Shown here: one piece after another, positions 36,351 to 44,896 of the stretch | How positions within the stretch are numbered: position 1 is the first letter of the stretch | How the letters are laid out: every line of letters starts with the position of its first letter | DNA from: Eubacteriales bacterium | Lineage (GTDB): Bacteria; Bacillota; Clostridia; Lachnospirales; Lachnospiraceae | DNA: 64,000 nucleotides | Direction: 5' to 3' | Assembly (NCBI GenBank): GCA_030533405.1 | Contig: JAUNJF010000004.1 | Location: 62,001-126,000 of the forward strand | Translations under genes and position numbers: made by a program | The notes under the pieces: model-generated | Database searches by the model: none | Told to the model about the DNA's origin: nothing | The model's input: only the letters and a program-made list of their open reading frames with translations

Positions 36351-37205
36351 ATGGAATTATGGTTTTCGGATTATCATACAGATAAAGTAAAGCTTTCTGT
36401 AAAGGTGGAGAAGCAGTTGTTTGGTGCAGAAACAGATCTTCAAAGAATCGATGTTTTCGAATCTGCAGAATTTGGACGTTTTTTGAGTTCGGATGGAAGT
36501 ATCGTTTTTTCGGAAAAAGATGAGTTTGTGTATGATGAAATGATAGTGCATGTGCCGATGGCAGTACATCCCAATGTAGAAAAGGTTTTGGTAATCGGTG
36601 GTGGTGACGGTGGTGTTGCCAGAGAGTTATCGCTTTATAATGAGATTAAGCAAATAGATGTTGTAGAAGCGGATGAGACCTTTGTGCAGGTGTGTAAGGA
36701 ATTTTTCCCTGATAATGCCTGTGGGTTAGAGGATCCGCGTGTTACGGTTTATTATCGTGATGGATTGCGTTTTCTTCGTACCAAACAGGAAGAGTATGAT
36801 TTGATTATCAATGATGCGATTGATCCCCTTGGTCATACAGCTGGATTATTTACAAAAGAATTTTATGGGAATTGTTATAGAGCACTTCGAGAGGATGGCA
36901 TGATGGTTTATCAGCATGGAAGTCCATTTTATGATGAAGATGAGGAATCTTGTCGACTGATGCATCGAAAAGCGAGTCATAGTTTTCCGATTAGTAAGGT
37001 GTATCAGGCGCATATTCCAACCTGTTCATCTGGATATTGGTTGTTTGGATTTGCCTCTAAAAAATATCATCCATTACGTGATTTAGATGAAACGAGATGG
37101 AAGGAAAGAGGCCTTCAGACTTGGTATTATACAACGAATTTGCATAAGGGTGCATTTATGTTGCCAAAATATGTAGAGGATATGTTATTAGAAGAAGAGA
37201 ATTAA
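36351..37205 (+). CDS. speE: spermidine synthase-like aminopropyltransferase (diverged SpeE)
   Basis: A 284-residue protein with the SpeE fold: VLVIGGGDGGVARE (nucleotide site), DVVEADE, DGLRFL and two active-site aspartates in NDAIDPLGHTAGLF. Several usually fixed residues differ: YHEM is YDEM, the DPxGP motif is DPLGH, and QHES reads QHGS. SpeE transfers an aminopropyl group from decarboxylated AdoMet to putrescine. No SpeD to make that donor lies in the window. ATG 36351 follows GGGAGG. The operon also holds the donor-independent CASDH/CASDC route, so the role here is open. Confidence 0.85.
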   Translation: MELWFSDYHTDKVKLSVKVEKQLFGAETDLQRIDVFESAEFGRFLSSDGSIVFSEKDEFVYDEMIVHVPMAVHPNVEKVLVIGGGDGGVARELSLYNEIKQIDVVEADETFVQVCKEFFPDNACGLEDPRVTVYYRDGLRFLRTKQEEYDLIINDAIDPLGHTAGLFTKEFYGNCYRALREDGMMVYQHGSPFYDEDEESCRLMHRKASHSFPISKVYQAHIPTCSSGYWLFGFASKKYHPLRDLDETRWKERGLQTWYYTTNLHKGAFMLPKYVEDMLLEEEN

Positions 37206-37253
37206 TTCGAATCGAAAAAATGCGTGAGACAAGTTGTCGGAAAGGAAGAAAGA

Positions 37254-38513
37254 ATGAGCAGATTATTGATTATCGGATGTGGAGGAGTTGCTGGCGTAGC
37301 AATTCATAAATGTTGTCAAAATAGTGATGTGTTTACAGAGATTTGTATCGCAAGCCGTACAAAGGAGAAATGCGACGCAGTTAAAGCAAAGTTAGAGGGA
37401 CAGACAAAAACAGTAATTACAACTGCAAAGGTGGATGCGGACAACAAGGATGAGTTGGTGGCCTTGATCAAGGATTATCAGCCAGATGCAGTGCTGAACG
37501 TAGCATTGCCATATCAGGATTTAACAATCATGGACGCTTGTTTGGAATGTAAAGTAGATTATATTGATACAGCAAATTACGAGCCAGAAGATATTGAAGA
37601 TCCACAGTGGCGTGCAATTTATGATAAGCGTTGTGAGGAACTTGGATTTAGTGCGTATTTTGATTATTCATGGCAGTGGGCTTATATGGATCGTTTCAAA
37701 GAGGCAGGAATTACAGGTCTTTTAGGAACAGGATTTGATCCAGGTGTAACCAGTGTATTTACTGCGTATGCATTAAAGCATTATTTTGATGAAATAGAGA
37801 CCATTGATATTTTGGATTGTAATGGTGGTGATCATGGTTATCCATTTGCGACAAACTTTAATCCGGAGATTAATCTTCGTGAGGTATCTGCACCGGGCTC
37901 ATATTGGGAAAATGGTCATTGGGTAGAGATACCAGCAATGAGTATCAAGAGAGAGTATGATTTCCCACAGGTAGGAATGAAGGATATGTATCTTTTGCAT
38001 CATGAGGAGATTGAGTCCCTTGCAAAGAATATTCCTGGGGTAAAGAGGATTCGTTTCTTTATGACATTTGGTCAGAGTTATCTGACACATATGAATTGCT
38101 TGGAAAATATTGGAATGCTTTCTACAACACCAATCAACTATGAGGGAAAAGAGATTGTGCCTATTCAGTTTTTAAAGGCATTGTTACCAGATCCTGCAAG
38201 TCTTGGTCCAAGAACCGTTGGAAAGACCAATATTGGATGTATTTTCACAGGTAAAAAGGATGGCAAAGAGAAGACCATTTATATTTATAATGTATGTGAT
38301 CATCAAGAATGCTACAAAGAAGTTGGTTCGCAGGCAATTTCGTATACAACAGGTGTACCAGCAATGATTGGTGCTGCGTTGGTTGTTACAAAGCAGTGGG
38401 ATCGTGACGGTGTATTTACGGTGGAAGAATTTGATCCGGATCCATACATGGATATGTTAAATCGGTTTGGATTGCCATGGGTAGTGGACGAGAATCCAAA
38501 GCTTGTAGATTAA
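37254..38513 (+). CDS. carboxyspermidine / carboxynorspermidine dehydrogenase (CASDH)
   Basis: A 419-residue member of the saccharopine-dehydrogenase-like family, starting with a Rossmann motif (LLIIGCGGVAGVAIHKC). The GLLGTGFDPGVTSVF, DCNGGDHGYPFATNF and PAMIGAA segments are typical of carboxynorspermidine synthase. It condenses putrescine or diaminopropane with aspartate semialdehyde using NADPH. Because the operon makes putrescine, carboxyspermidine is the probable product. ATG 37254 is chosen after AAGGAAG. It is followed by its decarboxylase partner. Confidence 0.93.
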   Translation: MSRLLIIGCGGVAGVAIHKCCQNSDVFTEICIASRTKEKCDAVKAKLEGQTKTVITTAKVDADNKDELVALIKDYQPDAVLNVALPYQDLTIMDACLECKVDYIDTANYEPEDIEDPQWRAIYDKRCEELGFSAYFDYSWQWAYMDRFKEAGITGLLGTGFDPGVTSVFTAYALKHYFDEIETIDILDCNGGDHGYPFATNFNPEINLREVSAPGSYWENGHWVEIPAMSIKREYDFPQVGMKDMYLLHHEEIESLAKNIPGVKRIRFFMTFGQSYLTHMNCLENIGMLSTTPINYEGKEIVPIQFLKALLPDPASLGPRTVGKTNIGCIFTGKKDGKEKTIYIYNVCDHQECYKEVGSQAISYTTGVPAMIGAALVVTKQWDRDGVFTVEEFDPDPYMDMLNRFGLPWVVDENPKLVD

Positions 38514-38542
38514 TTCTTTTGGATATAGGAGTTAAGAAATCC

Positions 38543-39670
38543 GTGTTTAGTAAGGTGAATACGCCATGTTATGTGGTGGATGAGAAAAAATTAATTGAAA
38601 ATTTAGAGATATTACAGGAAGTCGAAAAGCAGAGTGGCTGTCATATTTTACTGGCACAAAAAGCATTTTCGATGTTTTCGACCTATCCGTTGATTGGGAA
38701 ATATTTGAGTGGAACGACAGCGAGTGGTCTGTATGAAGCGAGATTGGGAAAAGAAGAGATGGGAAAAGAAAATCATGTGTTTGCACCAGCATATAAGGAG
38801 GAGCACGTGAAGGAATTGGTGACTATTTGTGACCATATTATTTTCAACTCGGTTGCACAATATGAACGATTTCGTGATTTGTGCCAAAATGTGAGTGTGG
38901 GATTGCGTGTCAATCCGATGTGCTCTACGCAGGAGGATCATGCCATTTATGATCCATGTGCAAAGGGTTCCCGATTAGGTGTATTAAAGGAGCAATTGCC
39001 AGATGATTTGTGTTGGGGGGAAGGCGGAATAGAAGGTCTTCATTTCCATACATTGTGTGAACAAAACTGTGATGATTTAATCACAACTGTTAAAAGTGTA
39101 GAGGCGCAGTTTGGTGAGATTTTACATAAGGTAAAATGGCTGAATATGGGTGGTGGACACCATATTACAAGAGCAGATTATCAAAGAGAGGATTTAATTG
39201 CATTAATTCGCTCGTTACGTGAAACATATGATATAGAAGTGTATTTGGAGCCAGGAGAGGCGATTGCGCTAAATGCAGGTTATCTTGTGACGGAGGTTAT
39301 GGATGTAGTACACAACGATATGGATATTTTGGTGCTGGATGCATCGGCGGCATGCCATATGCCAGATGTATTGGAGATGCCATATCGTCCACCGTTACGA
39401 GATAGTTATGAGGCGGGCGAACAGCCATACACATATCGATTGTCATCACTAACATGTTTGGCTGGTGATGTAATCGGAGATTATAGCTTTACGCATCCAA
39501 TTCAAATCGGAGATCGATTGGTGTTTGAAGATATGGCGATTTATTCGATGGTAAAAAATAATACGTTTAATGGGATTCCGTTGCCTGACATTTGTATGTT
39601 GAAGGAAAATGGAACCATAGAGGTTGTAAAAACATTCTCCTATGAGGATTTCAAGGGACGATTGTCGTAA
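38543..39670 (+). CDS. nspC: carboxynorspermidine/carboxyspermidine decarboxylase
   Basis: A 375-residue PLP enzyme of the alanine-racemase-fold decarboxylase group. The PLP lysine is K40 (LLAQKAFSM), the HFHTLCEQNCDDL motif is typical of NspC, and LNMGGGHH and LTCLAGDVIGDY are also present. It releases CO2 from carboxyspermidine to give spermidine. The GTG start at 38543 is inferred from TAGGAG upstream and from the usual family length (about 375-380). A longer frame would overlap the previous gene. Confidence 0.92.
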   Translation: MFSKVNTPCYVVDEKKLIENLEILQEVEKQSGCHILLAQKAFSMFSTYPLIGKYLSGTTASGLYEARLGKEEMGKENHVFAPAYKEEHVKELVTICDHIIFNSVAQYERFRDLCQNVSVGLRVNPMCSTQEDHAIYDPCAKGSRLGVLKEQLPDDLCWGEGGIEGLHFHTLCEQNCDDLITTVKSVEAQFGEILHKVKWLNMGGGHHITRADYQREDLIALIRSLRETYDIEVYLEPGEAIALNAGYLVTEVMDVVHNDMDILVLDASAACHMPDVLEMPYRPPLRDSYEAGEQPYTYRLSSLTCLAGDVIGDYSFTHPIQIGDRLVFEDMAIYSMVKNNTFNGIPLPDICMLKENGTIEVVKTFSYEDFKGRLS

Positions 39671-39730
39671 GGGATTCATGATGTGCGGCACAACGTTAAG
39701 AAAGACAAGTAATCTGGGAGAAAAAATAAA

Positions 39731-40729
39731 ATGAGAAAAGTAATAGGAGTTTTTTTTATTATGGCAGGATTTATGGGTGGTCTCTTTGGATGTGACAATG
39801 ATTCCATTAAAGATCGAAATATAGATAATACAACAAAGCAGGTAACAAGTCAGAATGTGGAGGAACATGATGAGGTTTGCAGATTTCAGCAAAAAGAAGA
39901 TTCTTGCATGAAGGAAATGCAAATTGAAAATCCGCTTTCTAGTGAATATTTGAAAAAATCAGATGATGTAACATATGGTGAGCTTGTTAAGACAAGTTAT
40001 TATTCTACAACTTGTGAAAAAGATAGAAATGTGATTGTTTTACTTCCAGCGGGATATTCCGAGGAGAAAAAATATCCGGTTTGTTATGTGTTACATGGTA
40101 TTTTTGGTGATGAAAATTCTATGATTGGTGATGGTGAAAGTGGAACGCGTATTGTCATTGGCAATATGATGCATAAGAAACAGGCGGAAGAAATGATTTT
40201 GGTATTTCCATATATGTACGCAAGTAAGACAAAAGATGTTTGTACAGCGATTGATTTGGAAAACACATTAGTTTATGACAATTTTGTCAATGATTTGGTT
40301 ACAGATTTAATGCCATTTATGGAAGAAAATTATGCAGTTGCGGCTGGAAGAGAGAATACTGCTGTAATTGGTTTTTCAATGGGAGGCAGAGAATCTCTTG
40401 CCATTGGATTAGAAAAATCAGATGTGATTGGATATATTGGTGCGATTGCACCAGCACCAGGTTTGACCCCGGGAAAGGATCAGATGATGGATCATCCTGG
40501 TCAGTTTGAGGAATCACAGTTGAATTTTGAGGGAAAAGAAAAACCACTATTGTTAATGGTTTGTTCTGGTGATTCGGATAGCGTGGTAGGAACATTCCCA
40601 ATGAGTTATCATAACATATTTAATACGAATGGTGTTGAACACTATTGGTGGGAGATTGCTGGCTCTGATCATGGAGATCCAGCCATAACCAATGGACTTG
40701 CGAATTTCTGGAGAACGATTTTTAAGTAA
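39731..40729 (+). CDS. lipoprotein alpha/beta-hydrolase, esterase (CE1-like) family
   Basis: A 332-residue protein. A signal segment ends in GGLFGC, an acceptable though not ideal lipobox. It is followed by a Ser/Asn-rich spacer and an esterase D / CE1-like hydrolase domain: VLHGIFGDENSM, nucleophile serine in GFSMGG, catalytic His in SDHGDPA near the end. Such enzymes remove acetyl, feruloyl or similar esters from polysaccharides outside the cell. Its place between cytoplasmic polyamine genes is unexpected. Intergenic gaps of 60 and 47 bases suggest co-transcription. Confidence 0.82.
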   Translation: MRKVIGVFFIMAGFMGGLFGCDNDSIKDRNIDNTTKQVTSQNVEEHDEVCRFQQKEDSCMKEMQIENPLSSEYLKKSDDVTYGELVKTSYYSTTCEKDRNVIVLLPAGYSEEKKYPVCYVLHGIFGDENSMIGDGESGTRIVIGNMMHKKQAEEMILVFPYMYASKTKDVCTAIDLENTLVYDNFVNDLVTDLMPFMEENYAVAAGRENTAVIGFSMGGRESLAIGLEKSDVIGYIGAIAPAPGLTPGKDQMMDHPGQFEESQLNFEGKEKPLLLMVCSGDSDSVVGTFPMSYHNIFNTNGVEHYWWEIAGSDHGDPAITNGLANFWRTIFK

Positions 40730-40776
40730 TTATGGTATTATCATTTGCTGTGTTTTGGCAGATCGTGAGGTAGAAT

Positions 40777-41958
40777 ATGAGAAACAAAGAGAATGGATTA
40801 GAGGATGTTGTGGTTGCGGGTGATGAGGATACACAAATGTGTCCGATTGCAGGGATTCCTAAGGAAGATGGATATTATATGCCTGCAGAATTTGAAAAGC
40901 ATGATGGATGCATTTTGATTTGGCCAGAAAGACCAGGTTCCTGGCCACATGGAGCGGTAGCTGGCAGACGTGCGTTTGCAGATGTTATTAAGGCGATTGC
41001 AAGAAGTGAACGTGTGTATTTGGCTGCAAGTAAAGCTACAATTGCCGAGGCGAGAGGTGCACTTCAAAATATCCCAAACGTTGAGATTTTTGCTGTTGAG
41101 ACGGATGATTCCTGGGCAAGAGATGTGGGACCTACTTTTTTGGTTGATGGGAAAGGTGGTCGTCGATGTGTGAATTGGGAATTCAATGCATGGGGTGGTA
41201 CCTTTAACGGATTGTATGCGTCTTGGGAAAAAGACAATGCATTTGCCACAACATTTGCGAAGTGGTTTTCGTGTGAATATTATGATGCGGCACCATTTGT
41301 GTTAGAGGGAGGTTCCATCCATTCTGATGGGGAAGGAACGATTTTGGTGACGGAGGCATGTTTGCTTAGTCCTGGCAGAAATCCTGACCTTGATAAAGAA
41401 GATATTGAAAAGAAACTTTGTCAGTATCTTGGTGCTGAAAAAGTGATTTGGATTCCACATGGCATTTACGGAGACGAGACGGATGAACATGTGGATAATA
41501 TGTGTGCGTTTATTCGACCAGGTGAGGTTGTATTAGCCTGGACAGACAATGAGGATGATCCACAGCATCTGTATTCAAAAGCAAGTTTGGAGGCATTAGA
41601 GAATGCAGTAGATGCAAAGGGGAGAAAATTAGTCATTCACAAATTACCGATTCCTTCTCATCCAGTTTGGATTCATGAAGAAGATTTAGAGGGATATGAA
41701 TTTGAAGAGGGTGAAGATGAACGTGAGATTGGAGAGCGACTTGCAGCTTCTTATGTGAATTTTTATTTCTCAAACGGTTCCGTGATTATGCCTGCGTTTG
41801 GCGGGGAAAATGTGGATAGTGATTTACAGGCTGCATTTATTATGCGCGATCTTTGTCCGGAACGCGAGATTGTACAGGTCCCTGCACGAGACATATTAGT
41901 GGGTGGGGGCAACATACACTGTATTACGCAGCAGATTCCTGCTAACCTTATCAATTAA
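40777..41958 (+). CDS. aguA: agmatine deiminase
   Basis: A 393-residue enzyme of the peptidylarginine-deiminase-like fold. WPERPGSWPHGA, DSWARDVGPTF, VLEGGSIHSDGEGT, GDETDEHVDN and the C-terminal catalytic Cys382 in GGGNIHCITQQ are all diagnostic. It hydrolyses agmatine to N-carbamoylputrescine and ammonia. Together with SpeA and AguB it completes arginine to putrescine. The stop is followed by palindromic element B, which separates it from aguB. Confidence 0.97.
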   Translation: MRNKENGLEDVVVAGDEDTQMCPIAGIPKEDGYYMPAEFEKHDGCILIWPERPGSWPHGAVAGRRAFADVIKAIARSERVYLAASKATIAEARGALQNIPNVEIFAVETDDSWARDVGPTFLVDGKGGRRCVNWEFNAWGGTFNGLYASWEKDNAFATTFAKWFSCEYYDAAPFVLEGGSIHSDGEGTILVTEACLLSPGRNPDLDKEDIEKKLCQYLGAEKVIWIPHGIYGDETDEHVDNMCAFIRPGEVVLAWTDNEDDPQHLYSKASLEALENAVDAKGRKLVIHKLPIPSHPVWIHEEDLEGYEFEEGEDEREIGERLAASYVNFYFSNGSVIMPAFGGENVDSDLQAAFIMRDLCPEREIVQVPARDILVGGGNIHCITQQIPANLIN

Positions 41959-42184
41959 ATATTAGGCAATTGCGAAACTAGGTTTTGGTGGTTAAAAGTT
42001 GTTCAATATAAACAAATCCAAGTTGGGCCGCTTTCGCTTAGTTCTGTAAGTAACGGTACATAAGGTCACAAAATACGTGACCTAAGTACCGACATACAGA
42101 AATATCCCAACTTAGATAGTTGTTTATATTGTACAACTTTAATTTACAAATCGAAAGTTTCGCAATTGCCTAAATTAAATATTA
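41953..42184. repeat. long palindromic intergenic element, copy B
   Basis: A roughly 210-base element (about 41962-42173) inserted between aguA and aguB, with the same design as copy A. TTAGGCAATTGCGAAACT pairs with the mirrored right end, GTTGTTCAATATAAACAA (41998-42015) with 42120-42137, AAGTTGGG with CCCAACTT, TTCTGTAAGT with ACATACAGAA, CGGTAC with GTACCG, and GGTCAC with GTGACC around a 7-base loop. Compared with copy A, several base pairs change on both arms. A direct repeat AATTAAATATTA lies at 41953-41964 and 42173-42184, a strong target-site-duplication signature. Confidence 0.92.
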
Positions 42185-42203
42185 TAAAAAGGAGAAAGTA
42201 GAA

Positions 42204-43079
42204 ATGAGAAAGGTGAAAGTCGCTGCGATTCAGATGCAGTGTAGTGTTGATCTACAGGAGAATATCGATAAGGCAGAATGTAAGGTAAGAGAAGCGGCGG
42301 GAAATGGTGCCAATATCATTTTGCTTCCTGAACTTTTTGAAAGAGAGTATTTTTGCCAGCAAAGACAATATGAGTTCTATGCATATGCATATCCAGTAAT
42401 GGAGCATCCGGCAGTGCAAATGGGAATGCGTTTGGCAAAGGAATTAAGTGTTGTATTACCTGTTAGTTTTTTTGAACGCGATGGGAATGTGCTATATAAT
42501 TCTCTTGCCTGTATTGATGCGGATGGTAAGTTGTTAGGTGTGTATCGTAAAACACATATTCCAGATGATCATTTCTATCAGGAGAAGTTTTACTTTACAC
42601 CGGGAAATACAGGATTTCAGGTGTTTGATACTGCGTATGGGAAAATTGGAATTGGAATCTGTTGGGATCAGTGGTTTCCTGAGACTGCAAGATGTCTTGC
42701 GATAAAGGGCGCGGAATTACTGTTTTATCCAACAGCAATTGGATCTGAGCCGGTGCTTCTTTGTGACAGCATGCCACATTGGAGAAGATGCATGCAGGGA
42801 CATGCAGCTGCTAATCTGATACCTGTGATTGCGGCAAATCGAATTGGAACGGAAGAAGTAAAACCATGTGAGGAAAATGCTGGACAGGAATCTTCTTTGA
42901 CATTTTATGGTTCGTCTTTTATGACAGATGAAACGGGTGAATTGGTTGAAAATGCAGGAAGAGATCAGGAAGAGATTCTAATACATGAATATGATTTAGA
43001 TGAGATTGGAATCAATCGTTTGTCATGGGGATTGTTTAGAGATCGAAGACCTGAAATGTATCAGGATATTGTACGATAA
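42204..43079 (+). CDS. aguB: N-carbamoylputrescine amidase
   Basis: A 291-residue nitrilase-superfamily enzyme with the Glu43-Lys116-Cys153 triad (LLPELFEREYF, YRKTHIPDD, GICWDQWFPE). The last motif and HIPDDHFYQEKFYFTPG are typical of AguB. It produces putrescine, CO2 and ammonia. It starts after AAGGAG, 20 bases past element B. Whether it still belongs to the speA transcript depends on read-through of that element. Confidence 0.96.
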   Translation: MRKVKVAAIQMQCSVDLQENIDKAECKVREAAGNGANIILLPELFEREYFCQQRQYEFYAYAYPVMEHPAVQMGMRLAKELSVVLPVSFFERDGNVLYNSLACIDADGKLLGVYRKTHIPDDHFYQEKFYFTPGNTGFQVFDTAYGKIGIGICWDQWFPETARCLAIKGAELLFYPTAIGSEPVLLCDSMPHWRRCMQGHAAANLIPVIAANRIGTEEVKPCEENAGQESSLTFYGSSFMTDETGELVENAGRDQEEILIHEYDLDEIGINRLSWGLFRDRRPEMYQDIVR

Positions 43080-43240
43080 ATATGTGAAAAAATGAATCTG
43101 AAACTGGAATTAATTAAGTTGTTGAATTGCTTATATTTGCGTGATATGTTAAAATATAATTAGTTATATGATGTGTTCTGGCGACATAGCAGCATTCATA
43201 GAATGAATCTAGCTATTAATCGAGGAGAAGAGGTGTGACT

Positions 43241-43846
43241 ATGGGAAAGCAGATTATTATTTCCGTTGGTAGAGAGTTTGGTAGTGGTGGGCATGAGATT
43301 GCAGAACGCCTTGCAAAGCATTATGACATTCCACTCTATGACAAAGAGATTTTTGATCATATTGAAGAGAATGAATCCATTAATGCCGAGGTTGCTCAGT
43401 TTTTTGATGAAAAACCAGTTGGCCCATTGTTTTATCCGATTTTGTTGGATGGTGGGAATCTACCGTTAGAGCAAAAGGTTGCAAATCATATTTTTAATTT
43501 CATTCGAGAGAAAGGCAATGTCGAGAAAAAGTCTTTTGTGATTGTGGGACGTTGTGCTGAATATGTATTACGTGATAATCCGAATATGATTAGCTTGTTT
43601 ATTCTCGGAGATGAGGCATCCAAGGTGGAAAGAGTTATGAAAAAATATGATTTGGATGAGAAAGCAGCGAAGTCACGCATGCGAAAAGAGGATAAGATGA
43701 GAAAAACATATCACAACTTCTATGCAGATGGAAAATGGGGAGATTCCAGAAGTTATGATGTTTGTGTCAATAGTTCCACACTTGGGGTTGATAGTACAAT
43801 TGAAGCTTTGATTACATACATTGATAATGCAATGAAACAATTGTAA
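43241..43846 (+). CDS. cytidylate-kinase-like family protein
   Basis: A 201-residue P-loop protein beginning with IIISVGREFGSGGHEIAERLA, a Walker-A-like segment typical of the 'cytidylate kinase-like' family (PF13189) common in Lachnospiraceae. The FVIVGRCAEYVLRD and SRMRKEDKMRKTYHNFY segments are also characteristic. True Cmk is a different branch, so the substrate is uncertain. ATG 43241 is preferred over GTG 43235 by spacing to GAAGAGG. Confidence 0.85.
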   Translation: MGKQIIISVGREFGSGGHEIAERLAKHYDIPLYDKEIFDHIEENESINAEVAQFFDEKPVGPLFYPILLDGGNLPLEQKVANHIFNFIREKGNVEKKSFVIVGRCAEYVLRDNPNMISLFILGDEASKVERVMKKYDLDEKAAKSRMRKEDKMRKTYHNFYADGKWGDSRSYDVCVNSSTLGVDSTIEALITYIDNAMKQL

Positions 43847-43861
43847 AAAGAATGAGTACGA

Positions 43862-43917
43862 AAAGACTGTCGCAGGGGATTAGTATAGATATACTATCAT
43901 TGCGGCAGTTTTTTTGA
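43862..43917 (+). terminator. terminator after the cytidylate-kinase-like gene
   Basis: ACTG.CGCA and TAGTATA pair with TATACTA and TGCG.CAGT to form a long hairpin followed by TTTTTTT. Confidence 0.85.
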
Positions 43918-43994
43918 GAAGAATACTACGAAGGTAATAGGGACTGAGTGTTTTGTAATTTCTTATATGAATAAAAGAAATAAAGGAGATCAAG

Positions 43995-44357
43995 ATGGAT
44001 AATAAAAAGGATATGAATCAGAATTTAAATGAACAAAATCCAGAGTTTGCAGCATTGCAGCAGTTCTTTGGAGAAAATGTGCAAAAAGAGGCAGACTTTA
44101 TTGGTGCGCAGTTGGATGTGGATCCGGAATTGGTGCAAAAGGTGTTAGACTCCTGTGAAGAATTTTCGGCAATTGCGGAAGGAAATCCAGAGTATATTGT
44201 GGAGGAACTTGATGAGGATGGAATTCCAGTAAAAATGATTTCTGGAGATAAAATGTATGCATTTATCAGCGAGCAGACAGGTGTCGCAGAAGATTTATTA
44301 GATCAAATCTTTGATGCTGAAGTAGACTATTTTGAACAGTTTGGTTTGGTGGAGTAA
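43995..44357 (+). CDS. small acidic hypothetical protein
   Basis: A 120-residue, strongly acidic, probably helical soluble protein. No signal peptide, membrane helix or known motif is visible. A possible internal symmetry is FIGAQLDVDPELVQKVLDS versus FISEQTGVAEDLLDQIFDA, two helical units about 60 residues apart, so it may be built of two similar helical repeats. It starts after AAGGAGAT and lies between a terminator and the gatCAB promoter, so it is expressed alone. Confidence 0.7.
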   Translation: MDNKKDMNQNLNEQNPEFAALQQFFGENVQKEADFIGAQLDVDPELVQKVLDSCEEFSAIAEGNPEYIVEELDEDGIPVKMISGDKMYAFISEQTGVAEDLLDQIFDAEVDYFEQFGLVE

Positions 44358-44373
44358 ATCTTGTGATAAAAGA

Positions 44374-44402
44374 TTGATGAAATAAGGGAATTATAGTATA
44401 CT
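44374..44402 (+). promoter_or_regulatory. promoter of gatCAB
   Basis: TTGATG (44374-44379) and TATACT (44397-44402) are 17 bases apart, leaving a leader of about 85 bases before gatC. No T-box motif is visible in it. Confidence 0.72.
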
Positions 44403-44495
44403 AACTATGTATGTTGATTTGTAATACAATATGGAATAACAATGGTTTGTGAAAATGAATCATATGATGTATATATTATTCGAGGAGGACTGAAT

Positions 44496-44783
44496 ATGCA
44501 GATTACAGATGAAACCATCGATTATGTTGGAATTCTTGCAAAACTTGAACTTTCAGAGGAAGAAAAAGAGCAGGCAAAAAAGGATATGACCAATATGCTT
44601 GAATATGTTGGTAAGTTGAATGAGCTTGATACAGATGGTGTGGAACCAATGAGTCACACATTCTCTGTGCACAATGTGTTCCGTGAGGATGTTGTTGTAA
44701 ATGGAGATGACAGAGAGAATATGCTCAAGAATGCACCAGAGCAAAAGGATGGTGCTTATAAAGTTCCTAAAACATTTGATTAA
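44496..44783 (+). CDS. gatC: Asp-tRNA(Asn)/Glu-tRNA(Gln) amidotransferase subunit C
   Basis: A 95-residue protein with the GatC pattern: [40 protein letters not shown] and [10 protein letters not shown]. It stabilises the GatA-GatB complex. ATG 44496 follows CGAGGAGG. It is the first gene of the gatCAB operon, separated from gatA by 113 bases. Confidence 0.96.
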   Translation: MQITDETIDYVGILAKLELSEEEKEQAKKDMTNMLEYVGKLNELDTDGVEPMSHTFSVHNVFREDVVVNGDDRENMLKNAPEQKDGAYKVPKTFD

Positions 44784-44896
44784 ATAAAAATGACATGATA
44801 TTGGTGTAATAGTGGGATTTGAACCAAAGCGGAAGTGAATGACCGTTTTATTTGTACAGATCGAAATGAAGCGAGCTGAAAGGAGATAAAGAGAAC

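Noticed and set aside
44784..44896. Small hairpin AAAGCGG / CCGTTTT between gatC and gatA
   Set aside because: Only a few base pairs; gatA must be expressed with gatC, so it is not called a terminator.
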